A stretch of 40,751 nt of DNA from Conexibacter sp. (GCA_025964325.1 JAOPZA010000028.1:1-40751); one strand, 5' to 3'. Positions 1-8,716 are shown, counted from the stretch's first letter. Numbers and translations are program-made. The notes: generated by a model from the letters alone, not told the origin.

Positions 1-335
1 ACGAGGTCCTGCGCAAGGCGGGCACCGAGCCGCCGTTCTCCGGAGACTACGTCTACAACAAGGCCTCCGGCGACTACCGCTGCGCGGCCTGTGCGGCCGT
101 TCTGTTCGCCGCCGACACGAAGTTCGAGTCCGGCACCGGCTGGCCGAGCTTCACCGGGCCGGTCGAGGGCGGCAAGGTCGAGACCGAGCGCGATCGCTCG
201 CTCTTCATGGAGCGCACCGAGGTCCTGTGCGGCAGCTGCGGCGGCCACCTCGGCCACGTGTTCGACGACGGGCCGGCGCCGGCCGGCCAGCGCTACTGCA
301 TCAACTCGGCGGCGCTGCAGCTCGAGCAGGAGTAG
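1..335 (+). CDS. msrB: Peptide-methionine (R)-S-oxide reductase MsrB, 5'-truncated by the window edge
   Basis: This is the C-terminal part of methionine-R-sulfoxide reductase, a cytosolic repair enzyme that reduces Met-R-sulfoxide in proteins. The frame begins at base 3 (E-V-L-R-K-A-G-T-E-P-P-F-S-G) and stops at 333-335. Visible family features, in order, are the PFSG-Y segment, a first zinc CxxC (RCAAC), the GWPSF substrate-pocket motif, a second CxxC (CGSC) followed by GGHLGHVF, and the RYCINSAAL block with the catalytic Cys. All residues typical of the zinc-containing MsrB class are present. Only the N-terminal few dozen residues lie outside the window. It ends a few bases before a series of strong hairpins. 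Identity is secure; only the start is missing. Confidence 0.95.
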   Translation, partial: EVLRKAGTEPPFSGDYVYNKASGDYRCAACAAVLFAADTKFESGTGWPSFTGPVEGGKVETERDRSLFMERTEVLCGSCGGHLGHVFDDGPAPAGQRYCINSAALQLEQE

Positions 336-339
336 GCGC

Positions 340-363
340 GGAATCGGCCTGGCGGCCGATTCC
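340..363. terminator. Perfect 10-bp stem-loop downstream of msrB (first of three)
   Basis: GGAATCGGCC at 340-349 is perfectly complementary to GGCCGATTCC at 354-363, with a 4-nt loop. It starts 4 nt after the msrB stop. No T-tract follows, so it would be a non-classical terminator or mRNA-stabilising hairpin. A near copy lies at 2126-2174. Confidence 0.6.
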
Positions 364-366
364 GTC

Positions 367-391
367 GGGAGATCGGCCGGCCCGATCTCCC
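367..391. terminator. Perfect 10-bp stem-loop (second of three)
   Basis: GGGAGATCGG at 367-376 pairs with CCGATCTCCC at 382-391 around a 5-nt loop. It follows the first hairpin after 3 nt. Together the two resemble a BIME/REP-type palindromic unit. Confidence 0.6.
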
Positions 392-396
392 AGCCC

Positions 397-420
397 GGGC
401 ACCGCCGAATGGCGGTGCCC
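397..420. terminator. Perfect 10-bp stem-loop (third of three)
   Basis: GGGCACCGCC at 397-406 pairs with GGCGGTGCCC at 411-420 around the loop GAAT. It is the last structure before the AT-richer MarR promoter region. It may insulate the marR-MFS operon from msrB transcription. Confidence 0.6.
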
Positions 421-435
421 GCCGTGCTAAAGTAA

Positions 436-448
436 TTAGCAACGCTAA
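436..448. promoter_or_regulatory. Inverted-repeat operator upstream of the MarR gene
   Basis: TTAGC-AAC-GCTAA is a perfect 5-bp inverted repeat with a 3-bp spacer, inside the only AT-rich patch of the region (about 427-452). MarR proteins typically bind short palindromes overlapping their own promoter. A TAAAGT hexamer at 428-433 could be a -10 box. Autoregulation of the marR-MFS pair is inferred from position. Confidence 0.6.
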
Positions 449-550
449 CTAGCACTGCGAACCATCTTCCCCGAGACGCCATCACGCTCCACGCCCTCCG
501 CCGCATCCGACACCGAGCTCGCCGCCAGGCTCCGCCTGGCGATCACGCGC

Positions 551-931
551 ATGGCGCGGCGGCTGCGACAGGAGGCGGGTACGGGCGCGGAGCTGTCGCC
601 GACGCTGACGGCCGCGCTCGCGACGCTCGACCGGCACGGCCCGCTGACGCCGAGCGCGCTGGCGGATCGCGAACGCGTCCAACGCCCGACCGCGACACGG
701 ATCGTCGCGCAGCTCGAGGCGGCGGGCCTGGTCACGCGCACGCAGGATCGGGACGACCGGCGCGTCGCGCAGGTCGGCACGACGGCCGCCGGCCGCGCGC
801 TGATGAAGCGCATCCGCACGCGCAAGAACCAGTACCTGGCGAAGCGGCTCCGGCGACTCGATCCGAGCGAGCTGGCGACGCTCGAGCAGGCGGCGCAGAT
901 CCTCGAGCGACTGCTCGAGGAGGCCGAGTGA
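551..931 (+). CDS. MarR-family transcriptional regulator; N-terminus probably longer
   Basis: A winged-helix regulator of about 126 residues from the first ATG. The visible wHTH region is LTPSALADRERVQRPTATRIVAQLEAAGLVTR, followed by the wing DRDDRRVAQVGTT and C-terminal dimerisation helices (LATLEQAAQILERLLEEAE). The frame stays open upstream to a stop at 446-448. It encodes DTELAARLRLAITR directly before the ATG, which is typical MarR helix alpha-1 sequence. The real start is therefore probably upstream, but no ATG, GTG or TTG exists in frame there, only CTG at 455 or ATC at 464. The gene overlaps the following MFS gene by 4 bp (GTGA), so it probably controls that exporter. A palindromic operator lies at 436-448. 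Confidence 0.88.
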   Translation: MARRLRQEAGTGAELSPTLTAALATLDRHGPLTPSALADRERVQRPTATRIVAQLEAAGLVTRTQDRDDRRVAQVGTTAAGRALMKRIRTRKNQYLAKRLRRLDPSELATLEQAAQILERLLEEAE

Positions 932-2181
932 GCGCGGCTTTCCGCCGCTCGCTGCATTCGCTCTCGGTCCCCAACTACCGCCGCTACTTCACGGGCCAGG
1001 TCGTCTCGCTGAGCGGCAACTGGGTCCAGACCGTCGCCGAGACGTGGCTCGTGCTGAAGCTGACCCACAGCGGCGTCGCCGTCGGGATCGCCGCGGCGCT
1101 GCAGTTCGCGCCGATGCTCGTCACCGGCGCCTGGGGCGGGCTGATCGCCGACCGGCTGCCGAAGCGGCGCCTGCTGATCGCCACCCAGCTCGCGATGGCG
1201 GTCCCCGCGCTCGTGCTGTTCGCGCTGACCGCGAGCGGCATCGTCGCGCTCTGGATGGTGTTCCTCGTGATCCTCGCGCGGGGCTGCGTCAACGCGGTCG
1301 ACAACCCGACGCGACAGTCGTTCCTGGTCGAGATCGTCGGCGCCGACCGCCTGCTCAACGCCGTCAGCCTCAACTCGGCGCTCGTCAGCTCGGCGCGGAT
1401 CATCGGCCCCGCGATCGCGGGCCTGCTGATCACGACGGTCGGCGTCGCGCCCTGCTTCGCGATCAACGCGCTCTCCTTCCTCGCCATGATCGTCGCGCTC
1501 GAGCGCATGGACCGGACCGCGCTCGCGCCCGCTCCGCGCGCGGAACGGGCTCCCGGTCAGGTGCGGCTCGCGCTGCGCTACGTGCGCTCGACGCCGCAGC
1601 TGTGGATCCCGCTCGCGCTGATGGCCGTCCTCGGGACGTTCACCTTCAACTTCCAGGTGCTGCTGCCCCTCTTCGCCGCCTTCACCTTCCACGGAGGGGC
1701 CGCCTCCTTCGCCCTCCTGACGAGCGCGATGGGCGTCGGCGCGATCGTCGGCGCGCTCGTGAACGGCAGCCGCTCGCGCGTGCGTCCGGCGATGCTCGTC
1801 GGCGCCGCGCTCGTCTTCGGCGCGCTGATGCTGCTGCTCTCGGCGGCGCCGAGCGCCGCGCTCGCCGCTGCCGCGCTGGTGCCGGTCGGGGCCGCGAGCG
1901 TCGCCTTCTCGGCGAACGTCAACTCGGCGCTGCAGCTCGCCGTCGCGCCCGCGATGCGCGGCCGCGTGATGGCGCTCTACTCGGTCGTCTTCCTCGGCTC
2001 GACCCCGATCGGCGCGCCGCTGATGGGCTGGATCGCGGGCGCCGCCGATCCGCGCGCGGCGCTGGCGATCGGCGGCGCGGTCGCGGTCGCCGCCGGCCTC
2101 GGCGCTCGCACTGCCTTCCGCCGCTGCGGAATCGGCCTGGCCGCCGATCCGGGCGAGCGGCTGGCGCCGATCTCGCGGTGA
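928..2181 (+). CDS. MFS transporter of the EntS/MFS_3 type
   Basis: A 417-residue inner-membrane exporter. The N-terminus (SLSVPNYRRYFTGQVVSLSGNWVQTVAETWLVLKLT) is characteristic of the MFS_3/EntS-like group, followed by the loop GGLIADRLPKRRLL (motif A) and about 12 hydrophobic segments. Such proteins export small molecules or drugs; the substrate cannot be read from the sequence. The GTG start overlaps the marR stop, indicating translational coupling and a regulator-exporter operon. The last 18 or so residues (CGIGLAADPGERLAPISR) are encoded by a copy of the palindromic repeat found after msrB, so the tail is probably acquired and dispensable. Confidence 0.9.
   Translation: MSAAFRRSLHSLSVPNYRRYFTGQVVSLSGNWVQTVAETWLVLKLTHSGVAVGIAAALQFAPMLVTGAWGGLIADRLPKRRLLIATQLAMAVPALVLFALTASGIVALWMVFLVILARGCVNAVDNPTRQSFLVEIVGADRLLNAVSLNSALVSSARIIGPAIAGLLITTVGVAPCFAINALSFLAMIVALERMDRTALAPAPRAERAPGQVRLALRYVRSTPQLWIPLALMAVLGTFTFNFQVLLPLFAAFTFHGGAASFALLTSAMGVGAIVGALVNGSRSRVRPAMLVGAALVFGALMLLLSAAPSAALAAAALVPVGAASVAFSANVNSALQLAVAPAMRGRVMALYSVVFLGSTPIGAPLMGWIAGAADPRAALAIGGAVAVAAGLGARTAFRRCGIGLAADPGERLAPISR
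2126..2174 (+). repeat. Second copy of the palindromic repeat seen at 338-391
   Basis: GCGGAATCGGCCTGGC is identical to the sequence at 338-353, and the match extends through GCCGAT with one mismatch. After that the copy is degenerate (GAGCGG...CCGATCTC against GAGATCGG...CCGATCTC). Both copies lie at gene 3' ends. This one is inside the MFS reading frame and supplies its C-terminal tail. A REP/BIME-like dispersed element is inferred from two copies only. Confidence 0.55.
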
Positions 2182-2230
2182 GCGGCAGCCCCGCGTAGGG
2201 GGTGCTGGCGGGGGCCGGCAGGCCGCGCGG

Positions 2231-2236
2231 TAGGCT
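2231..2236 (+). promoter_or_regulatory. Putative -10 box of the P450 gene (leaderless)
   Basis: TAGGCT matches TAnnnT and ends 10 nt before the ATG at 2247, with no Shine-Dalgarno between. The same arrangement precedes several other genes here. No convincing -35 is visible. Confidence 0.45.
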
Positions 2237-2246
2237 CGACGCCAGG

Positions 2247-3584
2247 ATGCCCGCGACGACCTCGCTTCCGCCCGGTCCGCGGCTTCCGCGCGCCGCCCAG
2301 ACGCTGCGCTGGATCATCCGCCCGACCGCCTTCATGGAGGAGCAGGCGCGGCGCTTCGGCGACTGCTTCACGGTGCGGCTGCTGGACAGCCCGCCGATGG
2401 TCTTCGTCTCCGATCCGGCCTCGCTGCGCGCGGTCTTCACCGGCGACCCCGACGTCCTGCGCGCGGGTGAGGCGAATCAGATCCTCGAGCCGGTGCTGGG
2501 CGCCAACTCGGTGCTGCTGCTCGACGGCGAGCGGCACCTGCGCCAGCGGCGGCTGATGCTGCCGGCGTTCCACGGCGAGCGGATGCAGCGCTACGACGCG
2601 GTGATGGTCGCCGCGGCGGAGGAGGAGATCGCCCGCTGGCCGCTCGAGCAGCCGTTCGCGCTGCTGCCGCGGATGCAGGCGGTCACGCTCGAGGTGATCC
2701 TGCGCGCCGTCTTCGGCCTGCGCGAGGGCGAGCGGCTCGACCGCCTGCGGCTGCTGCTGCGCGAGCTGCTCGAGTGGACCGCCGGCCGCGACCGGATGCT
2801 GCGGATCGCCCTGCTGGGACCGACGCGCTTCGGCGAGCGCAGCCTCGCGCCGCTGCGCGCCGCGCTGCGCCCGGTCCACGCGCTGCTCGACGAGGAGCTG
2901 GCGGCGCGACGCCGTCAGGCCGGCGCGAACGGTGCCGCGCCCGAGCGCGACGACGTGCTCACGCTGCTGCTCGAGGCCCGCGACGAGGACGGCGAGCCGC
3001 TCGACGACGCGGAGCTGCGCGACGAGCTGATCACGCTGCTCGTCGCCGGTCACGAGACGACGGCGACGGCGCTCGCCTGGGCGATGGAGCGGCTGCTGCG
3101 CCACCCGCCGGCGCTGGGGCGGCTGCGCGAGGAGCTGGCGGGCGGCGAGGAGGCCTACCTCGACGCGGTCGTGAAGGAGACGTTGCGGCTGCGGCCGATC
3201 CTGCCGATCGTCGCGCGCCGCCTGACGGCGCCGTTCGAGCTGCACGGGCGCCTGCTGCCGGCCGGCACCGAGGTCGCCCCCTGTATCTACCTCGCGCACC
3301 GCAACCCCGAGGTCTATCCCGACCCGCTCGCCTTCCGGCCCGAGCGCTTCCTCGAGCAGCCCGCCGGCACCTACACGTGGATCCCGTTCGGCGGCGGCGT
3401 GCGACGCTGCCTCGGCGCGAGCTTCGCGCAGTTCGAGCTCAGATCGGTGCTGCGCGCGATCGTCGCCGGGACCGAGCTGCGGGCCGCCGACGCCGCCGCC
3501 GAGCGCGTCGTGCGACGCGCGATCACGTACATGCCGCACCGCGGAGCGGAGGTCGTGCTCGACCGCCGCCGCGCCCCCGCATGA
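2247..3584 (+). CDS. Cytochrome P450 monooxygenase
   Basis: A soluble bacterial P450 of 445 residues from this ATG. A GTG at 2202 would add 15 residues lacking family similarity. The I-helix oxygen-activation motif AGHETT is at residues 267-272, the K-helix ExxR at E311-R314 (ETLR), and the heme-binding loop [10 protein letters not shown] starts at F381 with the thiolate ligand C388. The N-terminal proline-rich PPGPRLPR is also typical. No ferredoxin or reductase gene is adjacent, so redox partners must come from elsewhere. Substrate is unknown. It stands alone between the MFS and ftsH, preceded by a TAnnnT box and followed by a hairpin, which suggests a monocistronic unit. Confidence 0.95.
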   Translation: MPATTSLPPGPRLPRAAQTLRWIIRPTAFMEEQARRFGDCFTVRLLDSPPMVFVSDPASLRAVFTGDPDVLRAGEANQILEPVLGANSVLLLDGERHLRQRRLMLPAFHGERMQRYDAVMVAAAEEEIARWPLEQPFALLPRMQAVTLEVILRAVFGLREGERLDRLRLLLRELLEWTAGRDRMLRIALLGPTRFGERSLAPLRAALRPVHALLDEELAARRRQAGANGAAPERDDVLTLLLEARDEDGEPLDDAELRDELITLLVAGHETTATALAWAMERLLRHPPALGRLREELAGGEEAYLDAVVKETLRLRPILPIVARRLTAPFELHGRLLPAGTEVAPCIYLAHRNPEVYPDPLAFRPERFLEQPAGTYTWIPFGGGVRRCLGASFAQFELRSVLRAIVAGTELRAADAAAERVVRRAITYMPHRGAEVVLDRRRAPA

Positions 3585-3591
3585 CGACGCC

Positions 3592-3615
3592 GGACCGCCC
3601 CGCAAGGGCCGGTCC
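3592..3615 (+). terminator. GC-rich hairpin between P450 and ftsH
   Basis: GGACCGCCC (3592-3600) pairs with GGGCCGGTCC (3606-3615) with one bulged C and a 5-nt loop. A run of C, not T, follows. Terminator or 5'-UTR structure of ftsH; which one is undecided. Confidence 0.45.
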
Positions 3616-3630
3616 CCCCGGCCTGGAACA

Positions 3631-5787
3631 ATGAACGTCTCCATGTCCGGCGATTCCCCCGAGCCACCCCGCCGAAGCGACCGCCTGCCGTCCGAACGCG
3701 CCCCAGGGCCGGACTCCAAGCCGCCGCGCGGCGGCGGCCGCGTCCCGAGACCGGGCGACTACCCGCCCCATCCCGCGCAGCCGGGCCAGTCCGGCCAGCC
3801 GGGCGGTCCGGGCGGTCAGCCGCCGAACTGGCGCGTCACGCCGGCGCCCGACGGCCGCGGCGCGCCGAGCAGACCGCCGCGCCCACCGCGCGGCCCCAGA
3901 CTGCTCGCCGGGCGCTGGTGGATCCTCGGCTTCGTCATCGTCCTGCTCGGGATCAACTACTACATCTCCTCGCAGGCGCTGAAGCCGAACGAGCGCGTGA
4001 AGGTCCCGTACAGCCCGACCTTCCTGCAGCAGATCCAGAACGGCAACGTCACGCAGATCTCCTCGACGGGCGCCTCGATCCAGGGCGACTTCAAGAGCGC
4101 GGTGCGCTACCCGCCACAGGGGCAGAAGGACTCGCGCTCCTCGACGCGCTTCTCGACCGAGGTGCCGGTGTTCGCGAACACCGACACCCTCTCGAACCTG
4201 CTGGAGACCAGACAGGTCGTCGTCAACGCGCACCCGCCCGACAGCGGTCCCTCGCTGTTGACGAGCCTGCTGCTCGGCTTCGGGCCGACGATCCTGATCG
4301 TGGTCCTGTTCGTCGTGCTCGCGCGCAGAATGGCGGCCGGCGGCGGGGCCGGCGGGATGATGTCGTTCGGGCGCTCGAGAGCGCGCCGCACCGAGGGCGG
4401 CGAGTCGCACGTCAGCTTCAGAGACGTCGCCGGGATCGACGAGGCCGAGAGCGAGCTCAACGAGATCGTCGACTTCCTCAAGAACCCGGAGAAGTACCAG
4501 CGGCTCGGCGGCAGGATCCCGAAGGGCGTGCTGCTGAGCGGCCAGCCCGGAACCGGCAAGACGCTGCTCGCGCGCGCCGTCGCCGGCGAGGCTGGGGTGC
4601 CGTTCTTCTCGATGTCGGCCTCGGAGTTCGTCGAGATGATCGTCGGCGTCGGCGCCTCACGCGTGCGGGACCTCTTCGCGCAGGCGAAGCAGGCGTCGCC
4701 GGCGATCATCTTCATCGACGAGCTCGACGCGATCGGCCGCGCCCGCGGCGGCGGCCGCTCGCTCGGCGGCAACGACGAGCGCGAGCAGACGCTCAACCAG
4801 ATCCTGACCGAGATGGACGGCTTCGAGCCGACCACCGCCGTGATCGTGATCGCCGCCACCAACCGGCCGGAGATCCTCGACCCCGCGCTGCTGCGGCCGG
4901 GCCGCTTCGACCGCCGCGTGACCGTCGCCCCGCCGGACCGGGGCGGCCGCCGCAAGATCCTCGAGGTCCACACGCGGTCGGTCCCGCTCGGCGACGACGT
5001 CGACCTCGGCTCGATCGCCGCCTCGACCCCGGGCATGGTCGGCGCCGACCTCGCGAACCTCGTCAACGAGGCGGCGCTGCTGGCCGCGCGCCGCGGTCAC
5101 GAGAAGGTCAGCGGCTCCGACTTCACCGAGGCGATGGAGAAGGTCGTGCTGGGCGCCGAGCGCAAGGTGATGATGAGCGACGAGGACCGCCGCCGCACCG
5201 CCTACCACGAGTCCGGCCACGCGATCGTCGGGATGGTGACGCCGGGCGCGGACCCGGTCCGCAAGGTCTCGATCATCCCGCGCGGGCAGGCGCTCGGCGT
5301 GACGTTCTCCTCTCCTGAGGCGGACAAGTTCAACTACGACGAGCGCTATCTGCTCGGCAAGATCAAGGTCGCGCTCGGCGGCCGCGTCGCGGAGGAGATC
5401 GTCTTCGGCGACATCACGACGGGCGCCGAGTCCGACATCCAGCAGCTGACCGGCATCGCGCGCCAGATGGTCGGGCGCTGGGGCATGAGCCGCGCGATCG
5501 GCCCCATCGCGGTACTGCCCTCCGACGGCAACGGCCCGCTGCTGCCGGGCGTCGCGGAGACCTCGGAGACGACGCAGCGGCTGGTCGACGACGAGGTCCG
5601 GCGGATCGTCGAGGAGTCGCACGCGGAGGTGCGCCAGCTGCTCAGCACCCACCGCGAGAACCTCGACTCGCTCGCGCACGGGCTGCTCGAACGCGAGACC
5701 CTCGACGAGGCCGACGCCTATGCGGCCGCCGGCCTGCCGGACAAGCGTCCCGAGCCGCAACCGGCCGCGGAGACGGCGGAGTCGTGA
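3631..5787 (+). CDS. ftsH: ATP-dependent zinc metalloprotease FtsH
   Basis: Membrane-anchored AAA+ protease (718 residues) that degrades misfolded and regulatory membrane proteins. About 90 proline/glycine-rich cytosolic residues come first, longer than usual. TM1 ([17 protein letters not shown]) follows, then an extracytoplasmic domain and TM2 ([23 protein letters not shown]). The AAA module has Walker A GQPGTGKT at 304-311 and Walker B FIDEL with D363/E364. The zinc site is HESGH at 526-530, with the third ligand D602 in [10 protein letters not shown]. All catalytic residues are intact. Start ATG 3631; an in-frame ATG at 3643 is also possible. Its stop overlaps the start of the RDD gene (GTGA), so the two form an operon. 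Confidence 0.97.
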   Translation: MNVSMSGDSPEPPRRSDRLPSERAPGPDSKPPRGGGRVPRPGDYPPHPAQPGQSGQPGGPGGQPPNWRVTPAPDGRGAPSRPPRPPRGPRLLAGRWWILGFVIVLLGINYYISSQALKPNERVKVPYSPTFLQQIQNGNVTQISSTGASIQGDFKSAVRYPPQGQKDSRSSTRFSTEVPVFANTDTLSNLLETRQVVVNAHPPDSGPSLLTSLLLGFGPTILIVVLFVVLARRMAAGGGAGGMMSFGRSRARRTEGGESHVSFRDVAGIDEAESELNEIVDFLKNPEKYQRLGGRIPKGVLLSGQPGTGKTLLARAVAGEAGVPFFSMSASEFVEMIVGVGASRVRDLFAQAKQASPAIIFIDELDAIGRARGGGRSLGGNDEREQTLNQILTEMDGFEPTTAVIVIAATNRPEILDPALLRPGRFDRRVTVAPPDRGGRRKILEVHTRSVPLGDDVDLGSIAASTPGMVGADLANLVNEAALLAARRGHEKVSGSDFTEAMEKVVLGAERKVMMSDEDRRRTAYHESGHAIVGMVTPGADPVRKVSIIPRGQALGVTFSSPEADKFNYDERYLLGKIKVALGGRVAEEIVFGDITTGAESDIQQLTGIARQMVGRWGMSRAIGPIAVLPSDGNGPLLPGVAETSETTQRLVDDEVRRIVEESHAEVRQLLSTHRENLDSLAHGLLERETLDEADAYAAAGLPDKRPEPQPAAETAES

Positions 5788-6461
5788 GCGGCCTCCCGTC
5801 CGGGTCGGACGGACGGGGCTTCGGGGGAGACGGGTCGACGTCTGTGGCGGACCCGCCGCCGCGCGCCGGCAACGGGACGCCGCCCGATCGCGAGCTCGCC
5901 GACTGGGGCGTGCGCGCGGCCGCGCAGGTGCTCGACACGCTGCTGCTGGCCGGGATCGTGCTGATCGTCCTGCTCGCGGTGCGCGTCGGCTCGCCGGACG
6001 CGACGAACCACACGCTCGAGGTGATCGCCTACGCGGTCGGCATCCCGATCGGTCTCGCCTACGCGCCCGGCCTGATGGCGCGCCGCGGCGCCCGCAACGG
6101 CCAGACGCTCGGCAGACAGGCGATGCGGATCCGCGTCGTCTGCGACGACGGCAAGCCGATGACGCTCGGCCGCGGGCTGCTGCGCGAGGTGATCGGCCGG
6201 CAGCTGCTGCTCGCGATCACGTTCTACGTCTACGCGCTGATCGACTACCTCTGGCCGCTGTGGGACAAGGCGAACCAGACGATCCACGACAAGGTCGGAT
6301 CGACGCGCGTGATGCGCGTCGCCGAGACGGGCGGCTTCGGCCGCTCGAACGGCTCGGGCGCCTCGGGCGGCTTCGAGCGGCGCCCCGTAGCCGCACCGCC
6401 GCCGCGCGTGGCGGCCGACGAGCAGCCGGTGCGCGGCTGGCTGCCGCCGACGCCGTCGTAG
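5784..6461 (+). CDS. RDD-family membrane protein
   Basis: A 225-residue protein with a disordered N-terminus of about 40 residues, an RDD domain and a low-complexity tail. Diagnostic features are [14 protein letters not shown] (the R/D helix opening the first TM), a second TM near [32 protein letters not shown], a further hydrophobic segment ([20 protein letters not shown]), and [18 protein letters not shown] proteins are poorly defined multi-pass membrane proteins; some act as ion exchangers or assist membrane complexes. The GTG start overlaps the ftsH stop, implying coupled translation and perhaps a role beside FtsH, which is inference. A strong hairpin follows the stop. Confidence 0.88.
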   Translation: MSGLPSGSDGRGFGGDGSTSVADPPPRAGNGTPPDRELADWGVRAAAQVLDTLLLAGIVLIVLLAVRVGSPDATNHTLEVIAYAVGIPIGLAYAPGLMARRGARNGQTLGRQAMRIRVVCDDGKPMTLGRGLLREVIGRQLLLAITFYVYALIDYLWPLWDKANQTIHDKVGSTRVMRVAETGGFGRSNGSGASGGFERRPVAAPPPRVAADEQPVRGWLPPTPS

Positions 6462-6500
6462 CGCTCGCGCGCGTGGGGTGCGCGCGTGGGGGCGCGAGCG
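6462..6500 (+). terminator. Hairpin after the ftsH-RDD operon
   Basis: CGCTCGCGC (6462-6470) is perfectly complementary to GCGCGAGCG (6492-6500), enclosing a 21-nt loop that itself contains GCGCG repeats. It begins directly after the RDD stop codon. Confidence 0.5.
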
Positions 6501-6532
6501 CGGCCGTGCCAGCGCGCGTCGCGGTCGCAAGG

Positions 6533-6538
6533 TATCGT
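6533..6538 (+). promoter_or_regulatory. Putative -10 box of the SMP-30 gene (leaderless)
   Basis: TATCGT ends 9 nt before the ATG at 6548, with no ribosome binding site between. Confidence 0.45.
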
Positions 6539-6547
6539 CGGACGCCG

Positions 6548-7420
6548 ATGGCCCCGGCGATCCGAGCAGTCCTGCCACCGCGCGACGAGCTCGGCGAGGG
6601 ACCCCACTGGGACGAGGTTCGGCAGGAGCTGCTGCACGTCGACATCCCGCGCGGCCTCGTGCACGGCTGGCAGCCGGCGAGCGGAAGCGAACGCACGCTG
6701 CGGTTCCCGACCGACACGAGCGCCGTGATCCCCCGCGCGCGCGGCGGGCTGATCGTCGCGGTCGGGCACGCGCTCCTGCTGGCGGACGCCGACGGCGAGC
6801 CGCGGGAGCTCGCGCGGGTCGAGCAGGACCGTCCCGAGAACCGCCTCAACGACTGCCGCTGCGACCCGCAGGGCCGGCTGTGGGCGGGGACCTTGTCGAG
6901 AAGCGGCGTGACCGGCACCGCCGCGCTCTACCGGCTCGTCCCGGGCCAGCCGATCGAGCAGGCGATCGCGGGCACGACCACGTCCAACGGCCTCGGCTGG
7001 TCGCCGGCGGGGGAGCTCATGTACTTCGTCGACACGCCGACGCAGCGGGTCGACGTGCTGGACTTCGACGGCGCGACCGGGGAGGTCTCGGAGCGCCGGC
7101 CGTTCGCCACGATCGACCCCGCCGACGGCAAGCCCGACGGCGTGACGGTCGACAGCGAGGGCGGCGTCTGGGTCGCGCTCTGGGGCGGCGGGGCGGTGCG
7201 CCGCTACGCCTCCGACGGCACGCTCGACGCGGTCGTCGCACTGCCGGCCACGAATGCGACCTGCCCCGTGTTCGGCGGCGCCGACCTGCGCACGCTGTAC
7301 GTCACGACGGCCCGCCAGGGACGCTCGCGCGAGCAGCTCGCGGCCGAGCCGCTCGCCGGCGCGGTGCTGGCGCTCGAGCCCGGCGCCCAGGGCCTGCCGG
7401 GCCACCGCTTCGCGGGGTGA
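6548..7420 (+). CDS. SMP-30/gluconolactonase-like (SGL) beta-propeller hydrolase
   Basis: A 290-residue six-bladed propeller of the SMP-30/gluconolactonase/LRE family, metal-dependent lactonases acting on sugar lactones. The family landmarks are LGEGPHWDEVRQELLHVDI near the N-terminus (Glu ligand), ENRLNDCRCDPQGRLWAGTLS (Asn ligand), TTTSNGLGWSPAGELMYFVDT (Asn ligand) and DGKPDGVTVDSEGGVWVALWGGG (Asp ligand). The ATG at 6548 gives the correct N-terminus and follows a TATCGT box. It ends nine bases before the convergent stop of the aminotransferase. A sugar- or cyclitol-derived lactone substrate is plausible given the island beyond, but it is transcribed toward that island, so a link is only suggestive. 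Confidence 0.9.
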   Translation: MAPAIRAVLPPRDELGEGPHWDEVRQELLHVDIPRGLVHGWQPASGSERTLRFPTDTSAVIPRARGGLIVAVGHALLLADADGEPRELARVEQDRPENRLNDCRCDPQGRLWAGTLSRSGVTGTAALYRLVPGQPIEQAIAGTTTSNGLGWSPAGELMYFVDTPTQRVDVLDFDGATGEVSERRPFATIDPADGKPDGVTVDSEGGVWVALWGGGAVRRYASDGTLDAVVALPATNATCPVFGGADLRTLYVTTARQGRSREQLAAEPLAGAVLALEPGAQGLPGHRFAG

Positions 7421-7433
7421 GCGGCCGCCTCAC
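7417..7433. terminator. Small bidirectional hairpin over two convergent stops
   Basis: GTGAG (7417-7421) and CTCAC (7429-7433) flank CGGCCG-rich sequence. The stem includes the stop codons of both the SMP-30 gene and the convergent aminotransferase gene. Confidence 0.35.
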
Positions 7434-8716
7434 GCCGCGTACGGCCGCAGCACGTCCGCCACCAGAGCGACGTAGCGCTCCATCAGCGCCGCCGGCTGCA
7501 CCATCAACGGCGCGAGCTCCGAGCCGAGCACGAACGAGTCCTCGAGGACGGCCGTCGTGACGGGGAAGCGCGTGGGATCCCAGGCGCCGAGGTCAGCATC
7601 GTCGTCGTCGCCGTCCCACGGCCGCAACCGAGCGCGCCGGAAGGCCGGATGCGCAGGGATCGGCGCATGCTGCCAGCGAACCGCGTGCACGCCGCGGCTG
7701 CGCAGTCCGGCGATCGCCTCGTCGCGGACGCCGGCGAGGTCGCGTCCGGCGCCGAGCGCTTCGCGATCGAGCCGCACGCGGTACTTGTGGAAGCTCGACT
7801 CGTGCCCGTCCGGCACGTACGGCGGGACGATCCCGGGCACGTCGCGCAGCCCGTCGGTCAGCAGCCGCGCGTTCGCGCGGGCGGTCGCGTTGAACCCGTC
7901 GAGACGCGGCAGCTGGGCGCGCGCGACCGCGGCCGAGAGCTGGTGGATGCGGTAGTTCCAGCCGATCCCGTGCGCCCAGTCGACGCGGCCGAGCCGATCC
8001 TGCGGCCGACTGTCCTCGCCGAACGCCGCCAGCCGGCGCGCCACCAATGCGCCGATGTCGTCGTCGGTGACGAACAGGCCGCCGTCGCCGCCCTGGAGGT
8101 TCTTCGTCATCTGCAGCGAGAGGCCCGCCGCGCGCGCGAGCGTACCGACGGGGCGGCCGCGATAGCTCGCACCCGCGGCTTGGGCCGCGTCCTCGACCAC
8201 CGCGAGCCCGTGGCGGCCGGCGACCGCCTCGATCGCGTCGACGTCGGCCGGCAGGCCATGGAGGTGAACCACCAAGATGGCGCGTGTGCGCTCGGTCACG
8301 CAGGCGGCGATCCGCGCCGGATCGAGGTTGAACGTGCGCGGGTCGACGTCGCAGAAGACCGGGATCGCGCCCTGGTGCGCGACCGCCAGCGCGCTCGCCA
8401 TGAAGGTGAGCGCGGGGACGACGACCTCGTCCCCGCCCCGGACCCCGGACGCCGCGAGCGCGCAGTGCAGCGCGGCGGTGCCGCTGTTGACGGCCAGGCA
8501 ATGGCGCACGCCGAGGTAGGCGGCGACGTCGGCCTCGAGGCCGGCGATCTCCGGCGTTTGCGGGCCGCTGAGGACGCCGTGGTCGAGCACGCGCAGGACG
8601 GCGGCGCGGTCGCGCGCGTCGAGCTGCGGCCAGCGCACGTGGCCGAGCTGCTCGAGCGGCGGCAGCGGCACGCGCTCGGACGGCGATGGCGCGGAGCGGT
8701 CGGCGATCGTGCTCAC
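7430..8716 (-). CDS. DegT/DnrJ/EryC1/StrS-family PLP aminotransferase (copy 1)
   Basis: A PLP-dependent sugar/cyclitol aminotransferase of 428 residues. The fold-type-I signature is complete: NSGTAALHCAL (cofactor phosphate loop), VVEDAAQA with D176 and Q179, and QMTKNLQGGDGG with Schiff-base lysine K205. A GTG start at 8716 is preferred because GAGGAG lies just upstream; an ATG at 8776 would add 20 unlikely residues. Family members aminate keto-sugars or keto-cyclitols such as inososes. It shares the WPxxDxxDRxAVLxVLxxGVL opening and WQHxPxPAxxxFRRxRL C-terminal block with the copy at 16014-17384. Divergent from the SDR at 8875. Substrate unknown. Confidence 0.92.
   Translation of the reverse strand: MSTIADRSAPSPSERVPLPPLEQLGHVRWPQLDARDRAAVLRVLDHGVLSGPQTPEIAGLEADVAAYLGVRHCLAVNSGTAALHCALAASGVRGGDEVVVPALTFMASALAVAHQGAIPVFCDVDPRTFNLDPARIAACVTERTRAILVVHLHGLPADVDAIEAVAGRHGLAVVEDAAQAAGASYRGRPVGTLARAAGLSLQMTKNLQGGDGGLFVTDDDIGALVARRLAAFGEDSRPQDRLGRVDWAHGIGWNYRIHQLSAAVARAQLPRLDGFNATARANARLLTDGLRDVPGIVPPYVPDGHESSFHKYRVRLDREALGAGRDLAGVRDEAIAGLRSRGVHAVRWQHAPIPAHPAFRRARLRPWDGDDDDADLGAWDPTRFPVTTAVLEDSFVLGSELAPLMVQPAALMERYVALVADVLRPYAA

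Noticed and set aside
91-435. A 114-codon plus-strand frame starting at 91
   Set aside because: It is an out-of-frame reading of msrB and its hairpins. The MsrB frame (base 3 to 335) carries all the family motifs.
445-1692. A 415-codon minus-strand frame opposite marR and the MFS gene
   Set aside because: Composition is Glu/Arg/Asp-rich and domain-free; the plus-strand genes are convincing.
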